From: a virus
IMG/VR virus record: IMGVR_UViG_3300042261_001312
Coordinates: 1 to 64,000 of that record
Length of the DNA: 64,000 bases
Reading direction: 5' to 3' (one strand)
This document shows positions 22,262-31,541 of the stretch, piece after piece. A program made the translations under genes and the position numbers. Numbering within the stretch: position 1 is the first letter of the stretch; each line of letters opens with the position of its first letter. The notes under the pieces are model-generated. The model saw nothing but the letters and a program-made list of their open reading frames with translations. It had not been told where the DNA came from and did not search any database.

Positions 22262-23309
22262 ATGCACTTTTCGAGATTTGGCAAATCTCAACTTTACCTA
22301 TAAACTCATCTAATGTTTCAGCATTGGCATAACTCATTGCATTTCTAAGATAGTGTTCGAAATTTTCAACCCATCCTTCCAGACGATATTCAACTTTTCT
22401 AAATCTCACAACACCTTCTGATGTTTTAAATGTGTTTTTTCCCATTGCCTTTTGTGCTCCTTTGGTACTCATACCTCTGAAGTACTTTTTGATTGGAAAT
22501 CCTTTATCGAATAAATATCCAGCCAATTTTCTATTAATCTTTATTCCATATAAATAATTGTCTGCACAACTTTCAAGTGATTTGTTAAATATTGACCCAA
22601 CCATCACATAATCAGCACCTAATGCCAATGCTTTGATAATGTCTGAATAGTCTTTCATACCACCGTCAGCAACAATTGCGGGAACTTTTTGACTAATGAA
22701 TTTTTGTTTCTCCAAATATACTTCATGAATTAATGAAGCCATTGGATGACCAACTCCTGATTGTTTTGTTGTTAAGCATCCACCGCCGTTGCCAATACCT
22801 ACACGGATATAATCAACGCAATCTTGTTCAGCATACCAAGTATATGTTTGAGGATTGGCGATATTTCCCACCATGATTTTGATATCTGGTCGAATGTTTT
22901 TTATTTTATTTGCATATTCAACAATTTTCTTCATATGACCGTTTGCAACATCAATCAAAATATGTGTGTTTGGTTGAAAATGCTGTAATTTTTCATATTT
23001 AATATGATAATCTACTTCTTCAAAACCTAAACTTATAAAAATACTCTCAAAGACCGCACGATTATAATAATAATTGCTACTATATTTTAGATAGTCTGGA
23101 TATTTTACAGTTCTTGGTAATGTGACATTAATTTTATTTTCTAAAAAAAAGTCAAAATTATCAAGATTCACAACGGTGTCCATTGGTGCAGTAAAAAGAG
23201 GTAATCTATCTGGTAGGATAACGTCTTTATATCTACTGGTAATATCACTTGAAACTGATGGCATAATTAATATGTCATCAAAGTCGAATTTTGTATTTGA
23301 AATATTCAT
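22242..23309 (-). CDS. IMP dehydrogenase/GMP reductase family enzyme (355 aa)
   Basis: TIM-barrel of the IMPDH/GMPR family without a CBS insertion, near GMP reductase length. APMDTV at 41-46, VGNIANP at 147-153, catalytic-loop Cys178 in GNGGGCLTTKQSGVG, DGGM and GADYVMVGS phosphate-binding segments, and YFRGMSTKGAQ. GMP reductase converts GMP to IMP with NADPH; IMPDH runs IMP to XMP. The loop context (GCLTT) does not settle which. It would adjust purine pools together with the reductase at 41929 and the diphosphohydrolase at 28308. Confidence 0.75.
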   Translation of the reverse strand: MNISNTKFDFDDILIMPSVSSDITSRYKDVILPDRLPLFTAPMDTVVNLDNFDFFLENKINVTLPRTVKYPDYLKYSSNYYYNRAVFESIFISLGFEEVDYHIKYEKLQHFQPNTHILIDVANGHMKKIVEYANKIKNIRPDIKIMVGNIANPQTYTWYAEQDCVDYIRVGIGNGGGCLTTKQSGVGHPMASLIHEVYLEKQKFISQKVPAIVADGGMKDYSDIIKALALGADYVMVGSIFNKSLESCADNYLYGIKINRKLAGYLFDKGFPIKKYFRGMSTKGAQKAMGKNTFKTSEGVVRFRKVEYRLEGWVENFEHYLRNAMSYANAETLDEFIGKVEICQISKSAYDRFNK

Positions 23310-23487
23310 ATTTTTTTAAATTGAAAAAGTGTGTGTTTGCAACTAATTACATATCGAAAATTGAGTTTTAAGTCTTGATTCTTAAATCTTTAAGCCATGA
23401 ATTCAGGATTCTTGAACATTCAAATCTCTATCATTTTATCCATAGCGGAAATGATATAAATTAATTGTCAAACAGCACACTTCTATG
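23310..23487. other. intergenic, no gene seen
   Basis: 178 nt with no credible frame, no promoter copy and only weak inverted repeats. Confidence 0.5.
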
Positions 23488-23940
23488 TTATTCCGCTGTG
23501 TCCCAAGGGATGTCAGTGGTATAATTATATGTGTCGATTTCTTCTTGAAGTGCATCGACTTTCTTTTGATATTCTTTGACGATTTCATTGCGTCTTTTTT
23601 CGTCAATTTGTACCTTATATTCACGTACATTATCTGAGTATCCAATTGTTTGTGAACCTTCAACCACGCTCACTTCATTCCAAAATGCGATAAGTGCTTT
23701 ATATTCAGAAAGAACATAAATTTTTGATTGAATCTCCCTATTGGCTTCATTGATTACGAATTTCAATCCAACGAGTTGATCAATTTTTTCTTGGAGTTCT
23801 TCATATAGTTTATTTACATCGAATTTTTCGCCATTCAATGAACCAACTAAATATGAATTCTTTTCTTTGATTTGTTGTTTTAGTTTGGTGATTTCTCCAA
23901 CTAAATTTTTTCTTAATTTAAGTGCTTTATACAATTTCAT
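23488..23940 (-). CDS. DIP1984-like helical protein (150 aa)
   Basis: MKLYKALKLRKNLVGEITKL followed by long charged helices and a central FWNEVSVVEGSQTIG loop. The starting pattern (KL.KAL.LRK.L...I..LK..I) matches the DIP1984/septicolysin-like family, made of a helical hairpin. Activity unproven for phage members. Confidence 0.5.
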   Translation of the reverse strand: MKLYKALKLRKNLVGEITKLKQQIKEKNSYLVGSLNGEKFDVNKLYEELQEKIDQLVGLKFVINEANREIQSKIYVLSEYKALIAFWNEVSVVEGSQTIGYSDNVREYKVQIDEKRRNEIVKEYQKKVDALQEEIDTYNYTTDIPWDTAE

Positions 23941-23991
23941 ATTGATAAATTTTAGTTTACAATATTAGTAATTTTTTTCAAATAATGCAAG

Positions 23992-24864
23992 TTATATTTT
24001 GGTTTTTATTCTAAAATCAACAGACCATCCATATGGCATGAATTGGGGTTGCATGGTATCGATGAAATGATTTCTCCAGAGTTTCACAAATTCTTTAATT
24101 TTTTCTTCAGTGTCTAGTTTTTGTATAACATAATATCCATGCTCATACAAATGCCTAGAATCTTTCTTAAATTGTTGAACGTCTGAAATATGTTGTTTTT
24201 TCAATAACTGATATAATTTATACATTTGAATATAATTTAAATTCGCTAATTCGTCAAATGATAAATTGCTATTATCTGCAATGAATTGAAGTTTTTCACA
24301 TTTAACTTCTTCTGGCATTTTATTATAGTTCTTGAATAATGAATGCATTACATTCAATAAAACCGAATTATCTTTACCGTTTTCCCGAAGTTTGCTAGTG
24401 TATTCAACATTCAATTCATCAATTGATTTAACGCCGTAAATTCTAGCAATTTCATCTTTATAACAATTAGCCATTTGCTCATATTCGGCATGTTTTTTAT
24501 CGTTAATTAAAACAACGTCATGATGATTTTTTGATTTATATTGCTCTGGAAAATATGTTCTATAGCAATATGGTACAATATGATGGCGTTGCAAGTCGTG
24601 TTCAACACCACTTACAACGCATCTTGCTTCACGACTTCCACGACCAAAATCCTCATTATCTTCAAATCCGTTTCCTTTTGGATCAAATAAAAATTTAATT
24701 TGTCTATCACCAATAATTTCAGCCAAATTTTTGGTGAGATACCAGTAAGCCTTTTTTTCACCACACGTAAACATATGTCTACCATTTGGATGATAAACTT
24801 TCCAATTCTCTGAATTTAAATTCTTACTACCTACTTTTAGTATATTATTATTTAAATTAGCCAT
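23992..24864 (-). CDS. HNH endonuclease-like protein (290 aa)
   Basis: Start MANLNNNILKVGSKN chosen (24864) since the upstream ATG lies inside the previous gene. C-V-V-S-G at about 92 then LQRHHIVPYCYRTYFPEQYK and HHDVVLINDKKHAEYE make an HNH zinc-nuclease core close to the one at the C-terminus of eukaryotic EXD2-type proteins. The C-terminal half is helical and includes LWRNHFIDTMQPQFMPYGW, also seen in that family. A DNA or RNA nuclease; role in the phage unknown. Confidence 0.65.
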   Translation of the reverse strand: MANLNNNILKVGSKNLNSENWKVYHPNGRHMFTCGEKKAYWYLTKNLAEIIGDRQIKFLFDPKGNGFEDNEDFGRGSREARCVVSGVEHDLQRHHIVPYCYRTYFPEQYKSKNHHDVVLINDKKHAEYEQMANCYKDEIARIYGVKSIDELNVEYTSKLRENGKDNSVLLNVMHSLFKNYNKMPEEVKCEKLQFIADNSNLSFDELANLNYIQMYKLYQLLKKQHISDVQQFKKDSRHLYEHGYYVIQKLDTEEKIKEFVKLWRNHFIDTMQPQFMPYGWSVDFRIKTKI

Positions 24865-25873
24865 TATATACTTCAAAAAAACGATTATAGATTTGTGAAA
24901 ATGTTCCATTCAGAACAAATTCATTATAATTATCACCCAAGGCATTTTTAAATTTACCTATTGCTTCACCTAATTCTTTTCCTTTAAGATTTGGAAGCCA
25001 CTCCATTACAATATCACCATTGAATTTTTGTGAGATTATACTATTTTTCCTATCAATTTCATTTAGTTCTTCGAGTTTCTCCATCAGCATTGCTTCTGGG
25101 AAAAAACTATCTATTACATTAAGATAGGAATTTTTATCTCTGTTAAATTCATATTTTTTATCTATGTTATTGTCTTTCAAATAATTTAAGAATATATGAT
25201 ATGAATCACGTTTACGATTTCTTTTCCTATCAATATGTTTAAGATTTTCAATTTGAAACATTTCGGAATCAAAATATTTACCATTGATAGTGAATTTAAG
25301 AATATCTTCTAGAGTTTCAAAACCTTGAAGATATCTGTCATAATCATATCCACCAAATTCAAATATTTTTTTAGTATCTGTTGATATTAATATATCAGCA
25401 ACTTCATTTCCATTAAAATTCCTATACTTGTAATACAGACCTTTCCAGCCATAAGATAGATTGAATTTGTGATAGGTTTTTCCCATGATATTTCCAAGTG
25501 GGTCATATGAATAGTATATATTCGCAATTTCCCACTTGTCGGCATTTATTGGTATAATGTCTATCTGGAAATTCTTATAGTCAAAAGAAAAAACACCACC
25601 ATTGTTATAAATGGCGTTTGGCTTGAAAGTAAATTCAATATAGTTTCTCCAGTTGACGTTATAAGACTTATCACACTTTATAAGCAAATCTAAATCACCA
25701 TGATCTGCTTTAGTATGATAGCATTTAACAACTTGGCTAAACAGTCCTAAATCTAAAGATATCTTATTGTTAATTTCATTAGCAATTTGTCTGAATTCAT
25801 CGGTGTTTTTTCTTTCGGTGAAAACACCGTATTGTTTTAATGCATTTCCTCCCATAACATATTTTTTATGCAA
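24857..25873 (-). CDS. nucleotidyltransferase-like phage protein (338 aa)
   Basis: Begins MHKKYVMGGNALKQYG, then at about 58-64 HGDLDLLIK, the GxDxD-like metal-binding pair of pol-beta nucleotidyltransferases, and a third acidic candidate in FQIDIIPIN. C-terminal helical region with LKGKELGEAIGKFK, like poly(A)/CCA-adding enzyme tails. Overlaps the HNH gene by 8 nt. Specificity unknown; with so many tRNAs, tRNA 3'-end addition is worth considering but not shown. Confidence 0.5.
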   Translation of the reverse strand: MHKKYVMGGNALKQYGVFTERKNTDEFRQIANEINNKISLDLGLFSQVVKCYHTKADHGDLDLLIKCDKSYNVNWRNYIEFTFKPNAIYNNGGVFSFDYKNFQIDIIPINADKWEIANIYYSYDPLGNIMGKTYHKFNLSYGWKGLYYKYRNFNGNEVADILISTDTKKIFEFGGYDYDRYLQGFETLEDILKFTINGKYFDSEMFQIENLKHIDRKRNRKRDSYHIFLNYLKDNNIDKKYEFNRDKNSYLNVIDSFFPEAMLMEKLEELNEIDRKNSIISQKFNGDIVMEWLPNLKGKELGEAIGKFKNALGDNYNEFVLNGTFSQIYNRFFEVYNG

Positions 25874-25908
25874 TGATACGAAAAAGAAATGTAATATGTT
25901 ACTAAAAT

Positions 25909-26244
25909 TTAAAAAATTTTGAAGGAAATTGTATCGTCAATAATTTCAGAATCACTAATAGTCCAATTTTCAGTTTCATCTAACTCATCTAACAACATTT
26001 CAAGTTTTTGAAAATCACCTTCATATGATTCTAATAATAACTCTTCTGAACTTGGTGAATCAAATTGAAAGTCTAATAAATCGTCTTCTTCGTCATCTGT
26101 ATAAATTGTTGAAGTATAGTCGAAATTATCATTTTCTAATTCATATGACCAAGAAATGCAGTTTCCTTGTAATGTAAATTCACCTTTTATATCATCAGCA
26201 GGGAATCTATCTTGTATAATTTCATATAATTCATTAATATTCAT
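25909..26244 (-). CDS. acidic protein (111 aa)
   Basis: Start MNINELYEIIQDRFPADDIK (26244). Strongly acidic middle (DDEEDDLLDFQFDSPSSEEL). Strand-rich first half. Not recognised; acidic phage proteins often mimic DNA or inhibit nucleic-acid-binding proteins, which is only a possibility. Confidence 0.55.
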   Translation of the reverse strand: MNINELYEIIQDRFPADDIKGEFTLQGNCISWSYELENDNFDYTSTIYTDDEEDDLLDFQFDSPSSEELLLESYEGDFQKLEMLLDELDETENWTISDSEIIDDTISFKIF

Positions 26245-26319
26245 AAAAAATAAATTATGGGTAAAAATAATTTTACCCATAAATAGAAAATTTTTTCGAA
26301 AAAACTTTTTTTGCTATAA

Positions 26320-27201
26320 TTAAGTTCCAGATACTACACTTTTCGCATTCCAACTATAATCACTATCACTATAATAACCACTGATATTAGAAAGTGCCCT
26401 AGAACCACCTTCAACAAACCATGTTGCTAAATCAGAACGTTGGTGAACAATATTTAGCATTTTATCAATAATAACAACTTTCTTCTCTGCGTTGTTTTCT
26501 TTTGCTAATTCAAATGCAAGATTAACTAATGGGTCTGTGCCATAATCACTTAGAATATTGTGTCCTTGTGAATCAACGCTATAATATTCATAAAAATGTT
26601 CTGTTAGAATTTCCATTAAATCTTTTTTGATTGTTTGGGGATTTAAATCGTTCTCATGTTCTTCCACATAATTCTGAAATGGAATATTTCTAATATTATC
26701 AAAATTAGAATTTGGTTCAAATGGTTCTCGATATGGTTTTCTTTTATGTGGTTGTGTTGGGTCTTCAAATGGAATTTCTGTTTGGTCTACATCTGCGTAA
26801 GGTTGCGGCATAACTCTACCAATATAATCATCAACATAATAACCCCATGCTTCTTCAAAATCATAATCAGGGTCACTACTGGTATGACCAGCCAATTCTG
26901 TCATTACCTGTAATTTTAATGCATTGGAAATCATGATACTTTCAATCATATCCAGACCTTTTTCATCACGTACAACACCATGACGAATAAAATCTTCCCA
27001 AATCTTTTTCAAACGTGCTGCTGGAACAACTCGCCAAGGAATTCTTTTGGTTAATTCGGGATTATTTCTATATAAAAAATCATGTAGAATTTGGAATTTT
27101 ATATCATTTTGTTTTTCATATAAATCCCAATCAACTTCTTCACCTTCATATTCTTTTAGAAAATTAATAACTTCTTCTTTTATAATTCCAAATATTTTCA
27201 T
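26320..27201 (-). CDS. hypothetical protein (293 aa)
   Basis: Not recognised. Acidic, helical N- and C-terminal parts joined by a Pro-rich linker (EIPFEDPTQPHKRKPYREPF). CTATTTAT, one base off the late-type motif, lies about 18 nt upstream. No signal or membrane span; could be structural. Confidence 0.6.
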   Translation of the reverse strand: MKIFGIIKEEVINFLKEYEGEEVDWDLYEKQNDIKFQILHDFLYRNNPELTKRIPWRVVPAARLKKIWEDFIRHGVVRDEKGLDMIESIMISNALKLQVMTELAGHTSSDPDYDFEEAWGYYVDDYIGRVMPQPYADVDQTEIPFEDPTQPHKRKPYREPFEPNSNFDNIRNIPFQNYVEEHENDLNPQTIKKDLMEILTEHFYEYYSVDSQGHNILSDYGTDPLVNLAFELAKENNAEKKVVIIDKMLNIVHQRSDLATWFVEGGSRALSNISGYYSDSDYSWNAKSVVSGT

Positions 27202-27244
27202 TGCATGATGATTTTTACATAAATAGTTTATGGGAAATAAAAAA

Positions 27245-27261
27245 AGCCAGAAAATCTGGCT
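27245..27261 (-). terminator. hairpin terminator
   Basis: AGCCAGA/TCTGGCT with a three-base loop followed on the minus strand by TTTTTATT; ends the phosphoesterase gene. Confidence 0.6.
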
Positions 27262-27903
27262 TTAAATTTCAATTAGAATCGGATCATATGTTCTTATATA
27301 ATCATCATTCAAAATTGATGCGTTGACGAATAAAGTTGGTGTTGTGTTTTCAACAACTCTAATTCCATATCCATCGTGAATATGACCATAACAATGAACA
27401 GTTGGTTTAACCCTTGTTAGTACTTCTTCACGCAATGAAGGTGAACCTACATGGTCTTTAGTCATTGGAGTATAATCACCAAATCCATATGGTGGTGAAT
27501 GTGTAATTAGAACATCCACATTATCTGGAATTGCTTCCCAATGCTGTTTTAATTTTTCTTCTGGGCGATTGAATGCCCAATTCTCAAATGGTGATTGAAC
27601 AGGTGAGCCATAAAAGTACTTTCCTTCGATTTCAATACCATTGTCTTCAAGATAGATCACATTATCAGGAACAAGACTTCTTGCCAATAGACCATTTTTT
27701 TCAAATAGCCAATCGTGATTTCCCGCAACAAAAATCTTATATTTATATTGACTCAGTTTGGAAAACCATTTCAAAAAACTAATTATTTCATGCTCATAAC
27801 CCATAGAAGTCATATCACCGCAATGGATAATTACATCAGCATTGGGTAAATTTTTAATTCGTTTATGTTTATTGTGAGTATCTGATATAATACAGAGCAG
27901 CAT
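27262..27903 (-). CDS. metallophosphoesterase (213 aa)
   Basis: Complete calcineurin-like motif set: SDTH at 7-10, GD at 29-30, GNHD at 61-64, ITHSPP near 133-138 and GHIH at 173-176. Closest in layout to the MPPED/UshA-independent small phosphodiesterases. It would hydrolyse a phosphodiester or phosphomonoester with two metal ions; in this tRNA- and repair-rich phage a 2',3'-cyclic nucleotide or RNA-end substrate is plausible but unproven. The next gene lies 3 nt upstream. Confidence 0.8.
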   Translation of the reverse strand: MLLCIISDTHNKHKRIKNLPNADVIIHCGDMTSMGYEHEIISFLKWFSKLSQYKYKIFVAGNHDWLFEKNGLLARSLVPDNVIYLEDNGIEIEGKYFYGSPVQSPFENWAFNRPEEKLKQHWEAIPDNVDVLITHSPPYGFGDYTPMTKDHVGSPSLREEVLTRVKPTVHCYGHIHDGYGIRVVENTTPTLFVNASILNDDYIRTYDPILIEI

Positions 27904-27906
27904 GTC

Positions 27907-28260
27907 TTATTTTTTTTGATAGTTATTTGGAATGATATTCATGTTGATGAATTTTTTGAGCATTTCTTTATCATAATTGCCATATTCAATCATCATCATA
28001 TGTTGTCCATTATTTATTATAATTGTTTCATCAAGTTTTTTATTGATATCAGCATCTACTTTATCGATTTTTTTGTTAGTTTCATCGATTTTTTCTTCAA
28101 TGTTATCCAATCTATTAAAGAAATTAGATTTGACTTCTCCAACGGTAAATGCACTAACAATCAATGTTAATGAAACACCAACTATCCATTTAATAATTAA
28201 TTTCGATTTATTCGGTTTAATTTCGATTTCATCTACGATATCATCCAAGACATTACTCAT
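27907..28260 (-). CDS. membrane-anchored coiled-coil protein (117 aa)
   Basis: Start MSNVLDDIVDEIEIKPNKSK (28260). One membrane span near residues 24-42 (KWIVGVSLTLIVSAFTVG), then a heptad-type coil (NRLDNIEEKIDETNKKIDKV). Topology like i-spanins, though position gives no support for lysis. Late-type motif 20 nt upstream. Confidence 0.6.
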   Translation of the reverse strand: MSNVLDDIVDEIEIKPNKSKLIIKWIVGVSLTLIVSAFTVGEVKSNFFNRLDNIEEKIDETNKKIDKVDADINKKLDETIIINNGQHMMMIEYGNYDKEMLKKFINMNIIPNNYQKK

Positions 28261-28280
28261 ATAAACATTTTCACATATCA

Positions 28281-28288
28281 ATAAATAC
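28281..28288 (-). promoter_or_regulatory. late-type motif GTATTTAT
   Basis: 20 nt before the coiled-coil gene start. Confidence 0.5.
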
Positions 28289-28307
28289 GTAAAAATACCT
28301 ATTTGGA

Positions 28308-29204
28308 CTATCGAAGTGATGGAATTTCACTTAGTGAATTGAGTCTCATATGACCGACATTATATTTAACATTCCAAGGTGCGGTATATAAGTAAGTAAA
28401 AATACCATTATTATTTAAATCAACAAAATTATCAAATGAATCGTCAATAAAAATATCAATACCTGCTTCTTTAGCAACATCGACTTTACTTTTCATTATG
28501 TCAATGCTGTATACTGGTCTGGCTGGAAATCCTTTCTCATCCAACCATTTTTGGGTAATTTCCAATGAAACAGGTCTTGATGTAATATAACAATGTGGCT
28601 CAACTAACAAATCCTCTGGTTTTTCCATTGCATCAAGATTAAGATAGAAATCATCCAGCGTACCTTCTTCACGCATTTTTTCAAATCTTTTTCTCATTTG
28701 TCTATCAAAATACCACGATGTTATCATTTCCGTATCTGGATATAATTTATGCCAAGAAGATGTAAAATCTGCCAATACACCGTCAATATCCAATCCAATT
28801 TTTGGCATATTAAGAAATCTCTTTGGTCTATCATCACCTTGAGGAAACGTGTAATAAAACGCATTCAAAAAATGAATATTACAAGCAGCATGTGCAGCAT
28901 GTAAACGACCACTTTCAGGATCATAATCTTCACCCATTTCAATTGCCGCAATATGTCTTTTAAGTGAAGCAAGAACCGATGTCCAACTGAAGCCAAGTTC
29001 CCAACTGCGGTCATAATATTTATTTGCACCATCAGTAAGAACTTCAACAAAATCACGATATGCACGTGGTTCAACCAAGTCATATCTTAATTTTCCTTTG
29101 TTGAATCTAAGACCACCACCTTTTGCGGTAAGAAATTCTTTGTTATCCCTTTTTTCCTGTTCGTTCATTATAATTTCCTTTACAGTTGTTTTGTTGTCTT
29201 TCAT
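28308..29204 (-). CDS. dATP/dGTP diphosphohydrolase-like domain fused to HAD nucleotidase (298 aa)
   Basis: Residues about 30-125 (GLRFNKGKLRYDLVEPRAYR, DGANKYYDRSWE, LKRHIAAIEMGEDYDPESG, HAACNIHFLNAFY) match the DUF5664/MazG-like phage diphosphohydrolase family. From about 136 a HAD domain starts with Asp139 and Asp141 in GLDIDGVLADF and continues to IDIFIDDSFDNF, like 5'(3')-deoxyribonucleotidases. The fusion could take dNTP through dNMP to nucleoside. An in-frame Met at residue 13 is an alternative start. Confidence 0.75.
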   Translation of the reverse strand: MKDNKTTVKEIIMNEQEKRDNKEFLTAKGGGLRFNKGKLRYDLVEPRAYRDFVEVLTDGANKYYDRSWELGFSWTSVLASLKRHIAAIEMGEDYDPESGRLHAAHAACNIHFLNAFYYTFPQGDDRPKRFLNMPKIGLDIDGVLADFTSSWHKLYPDTEMITSWYFDRQMRKRFEKMREEGTLDDFYLNLDAMEKPEDLLVEPHCYITSRPVSLEITQKWLDEKGFPARPVYSIDIMKSKVDVAKEAGIDIFIDDSFDNFVDLNNNGIFTYLYTAPWNVKYNVGHMRLNSLSEIPSLR

Positions 29205-29219
29205 ATTTTTTAATTTAAA

Positions 29220-29345
29220 TCATTTTTTTTTTGAAGAAAAGATTCTTTTTTGCGGAGGTTTTACATATGTGCTTTTAACATGCACTGTTTTGGTAGCACC
29301 ACCGTTTCTTATTTTTTTTGTATATGAACTTCTAAATGTTTTCAT
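29220..29345 (-). CDS. small basic protein (41 aa)
   Basis: MKTFRSSYTKKIRNGGATKT to KKPPQKR-like end; strongly basic, Ser/Thr-rich, TGA stop. Lies upstream of the fusion gene. Not recognised. Confidence 0.5.
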   Translation of the reverse strand: MKTFRSSYTKKIRNGGATKTVHVKSTYVKPPQKRIFSSKKK

Positions 29346-29368
29346 AAAATTTTGAATTAAGATTATTG

Positions 29369-29998
29369 TTATTTTATATCATTTTCTTTTAGAATAATTA
29401 TTTCACATTTTAAAAAATTTTTAATTTCGTTAATTCGCACATTATCTTTTTCAATGAAATATTCATGTGCTTTTTCATAATATTCAATAACCACATTATT
29501 TTTTTTATCATATCCATCAACCCAATAACCTAATTCCTTAATGAAAAATTCACCACCATTTAATGCGTGTTGAAAATCATATCCGTTTTTTTCACCATAC
29601 TCATCAATAATTTTACATGCATTTACATTAAATGATGGATGCCATTTATTATCGTGAATTCGATTAGCACTAATTACTCTCATTTTATCAATTGATTCTT
29701 GTTTATGTTTTTTACCAAGCCAATGATTATATTCTTCAAGTCGTAATTTTGAACTTATCGACATTTTATCTCTGGTTTCATTTGAAAATTTTTGGTCTTT
29801 TCTTTTTTCTTTTATTTTATCTATTGTTTCAATGCTATGTTTTTTTCCAAACATGTGATTTTTTTCACCAATTTTACTTTCGCTCTGAACACAACTTTTA
29901 CATGGTTTATTAATTTTAATCGCTGTTTGTAAAATTTTCTTTGTTTTATATTCAATTTCCTTTCCACATTTAGGACATATTCTTACATATTCTTTCAT
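29369..29998 (-). CDS. homing endonuclease-like: NUMOD3 repeats plus Vsr-like nuclease (209 aa)
   Basis: N-terminal zinc ribbon CPKCGKE...CKSC, then NUMOD3-type motifs (GKKHSIETIDKIKEKRK and LGKKHKQESIDKMR), and a C-terminal GYWVDGYDKKNNVVIEYYEK with an E-Y-Y-E-K-A-H active-site-like segment as in EDxHD/Vsr-type phage endonucleases. Free-standing; it probably cuts a related phage genome at this locus. Late-type motif 33 nt upstream. Confidence 0.65.
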   Translation of the reverse strand: MKEYVRICPKCGKEIEYKTKKILQTAIKINKPCKSCVQSESKIGEKNHMFGKKHSIETIDKIKEKRKDQKFSNETRDKMSISSKLRLEEYNHWLGKKHKQESIDKMRVISANRIHDNKWHPSFNVNACKIIDEYGEKNGYDFQHALNGGEFFIKELGYWVDGYDKKNNVVIEYYEKAHEYFIEKDNVRINEIKNFLKCEIIILKENDIK

Positions 29999-30031
29999 TT
30001 TATCTGATGCGGTTCTTTAGTGAACCCATTT

Positions 30032-30039
30032 ATAAATAC
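30032..30039 (-). promoter_or_regulatory. late-type motif GTATTTAT
   Basis: 33 nt before the NUMOD3 endonuclease start. Confidence 0.45.
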
Positions 30040-30058
30040 TCACAAAAAATCTAAAAAT

Positions 30059-31180
30059 TTATTTTTTACGATGTATCCATATCGGTTCTCCATAAATTCC
30101 AACAGATTCTGATGATATACTCATCGGTCTTTTTGGCATCCTCAAACCAATTGCACCAATATAATCAAATTCATTAGTACTTGCAATATAATCATTCATT
30201 CCATCGCAAATTTTATACAATTTTTTTCTCGTATAAATGTCGCTAATATTGATAACTAAATGTCCACCACTTTTTAAGTTTTTGCTACGAATTTCAATTG
30301 TTTTGAAAAGAAAGTCTTTCATCCAAGTATCAAATCCTTTATACTTAATATATGATTGATTTTCACCTTGGTCATATTTCTCCTTATCAAAATATGGTGG
30401 TGATGTAAATATCAAATCAAACTCATTTTTCAATACGATAGATTCATCTTCAGCACATGCACGACGTATATTAAATGGTTTAATTTTCCCAAGGAATTTA
30501 TTATAGGACAAAATTTGCTTAAAATATCCATCAAATAAAAAGGGATTGGGGTCAAATCCAACGTATCTTTCAACATATTCTGAAGTATGTGCTCCAAGTA
30601 ATCTATCACCCCATCCCACGCTAAAATCCAATACGGTTTTTGCTTGAAAAAAATCATAAACTGCTTTTGCTGCTGATGGTCTGAATTGTGCCGCAATATA
30701 CTTTCTAAGCGAAATTATATTTCTGAAAACTTGTGGATTAATCTCTTTAACTTTGAGAGAGAATAATGCTTTGAATAATGTCAATCTATATCTTTCAGTT
30801 TCCCAAGTCTTTTGCGGGGATGGATATCCAGTTGCATCGCATTTCCAACGTTCTACTTGATGAAAATAATCACTTGCTTTATTGCCAACGTTTGACAAAT
30901 CAATATACTTATCGAGAAATGGGTATTTGTAATCAAACTTACTAACCCATTGACCATCTTTGATTAACTCAGACGCATCTAAATTTTTCAGTGCAGTATA
31001 GTCTTCTATAAGTTCTGATTCTGATATATCCCTATACGGCAGTTTAATTTTATATAATTCAATTGCATCAGAAATCTCTTGTATTATAAATTCTTGTTTG
31101 AACTTACCAACAATATCACTCCAGTTTTCTTTGTCAACAATTAACTCATTGTCAATCACATATTCATGAAATATATTCAT
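30059..31180 (-). CDS. DNA methyltransferase with TSPPY motif (373 aa)
   Basis: SAM-binding motif DFSVGWGDRLLG at 185-196 and catalytic TSPPYFD at 259-265, the order of a beta-type amino-methyltransferase (N4-cytosine or N6-adenine). The first 150 residues are a helical extension. Paralogous in the catalytic part to the gene at 48776 (SGGWGGRLLG, TSPPYFD, NQSYIK). No restriction partner is adjacent. It may protect phage DNA or alter bases; target sequence cannot be read. Confidence 0.75.
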   Translation of the reverse strand: MNIFHEYVIDNELIVDKENWSDIVGKFKQEFIIQEISDAIELYKIKLPYRDISESELIEDYTALKNLDASELIKDGQWVSKFDYKYPFLDKYIDLSNVGNKASDYFHQVERWKCDATGYPSPQKTWETERYRLTLFKALFSLKVKEINPQVFRNIISLRKYIAAQFRPSAAKAVYDFFQAKTVLDFSVGWGDRLLGAHTSEYVERYVGFDPNPFLFDGYFKQILSYNKFLGKIKPFNIRRACAEDESIVLKNEFDLIFTSPPYFDKEKYDQGENQSYIKYKGFDTWMKDFLFKTIEIRSKNLKSGGHLVINISDIYTRKKLYKICDGMNDYIASTNEFDYIGAIGLRMPKRPMSISSESVGIYGEPIWIHRKK

Positions 31181-31539
31181 TATTCAAATACTTTTACACC
31201 AAACAATTCTTCAAGTTCCTTATATGGTGCTTCATAGGTTTGATTTTCAGTTTTTACATCATCACTAATAGAATAAACTTCCAATTCATTGATTTCCATT
31301 TGAAAATCTTCAATTGTTTTAAGTTTTTCTTCTTTGGTTTTTTTACGAATTGAAGTGACATACGTAAAGATAGCACGCAGATACCCGGGTCTGAGGTCGG
31401 GGTGCGAAGCAATTCGCAATGAACCGACAGGCTTATCGGTTTCCTCATCACGGAGTATCCAACGTGCATCTATACGTAATTCACTTACATATCCATGTTG
31501 TCTATCCCAATATGTTTCATTAAGATCAATGGTCTCCAT
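31180..31539 (-). CDS. hypothetical protein (119 aa)
   Basis: Not recognised. Strand-rich N-terminal half (YWDRQHGYVSELRIDARWIL), helical acidic end. Stop and start of the methyltransferase gene abut (shared base), so the two are coupled. Confidence 0.6.
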   Translation of the reverse strand: METIDLNETYWDRQHGYVSELRIDARWILRDEETDKPVGSLRIASHPDLRPGYLRAIFTYVTSIRKKTKEEKLKTIEDFQMEINELEVYSISDDVKTENQTYEAPYKELEELFGVKVFE

Positions 31540-31541
31540 AA

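Noticed and set aside
28308-29204. Z-genome (2-aminoadenine) system
   Set aside because: Diphosphohydrolase-like domain is compatible, but no PurZ or matching polymerase is in the window, so not claimed.
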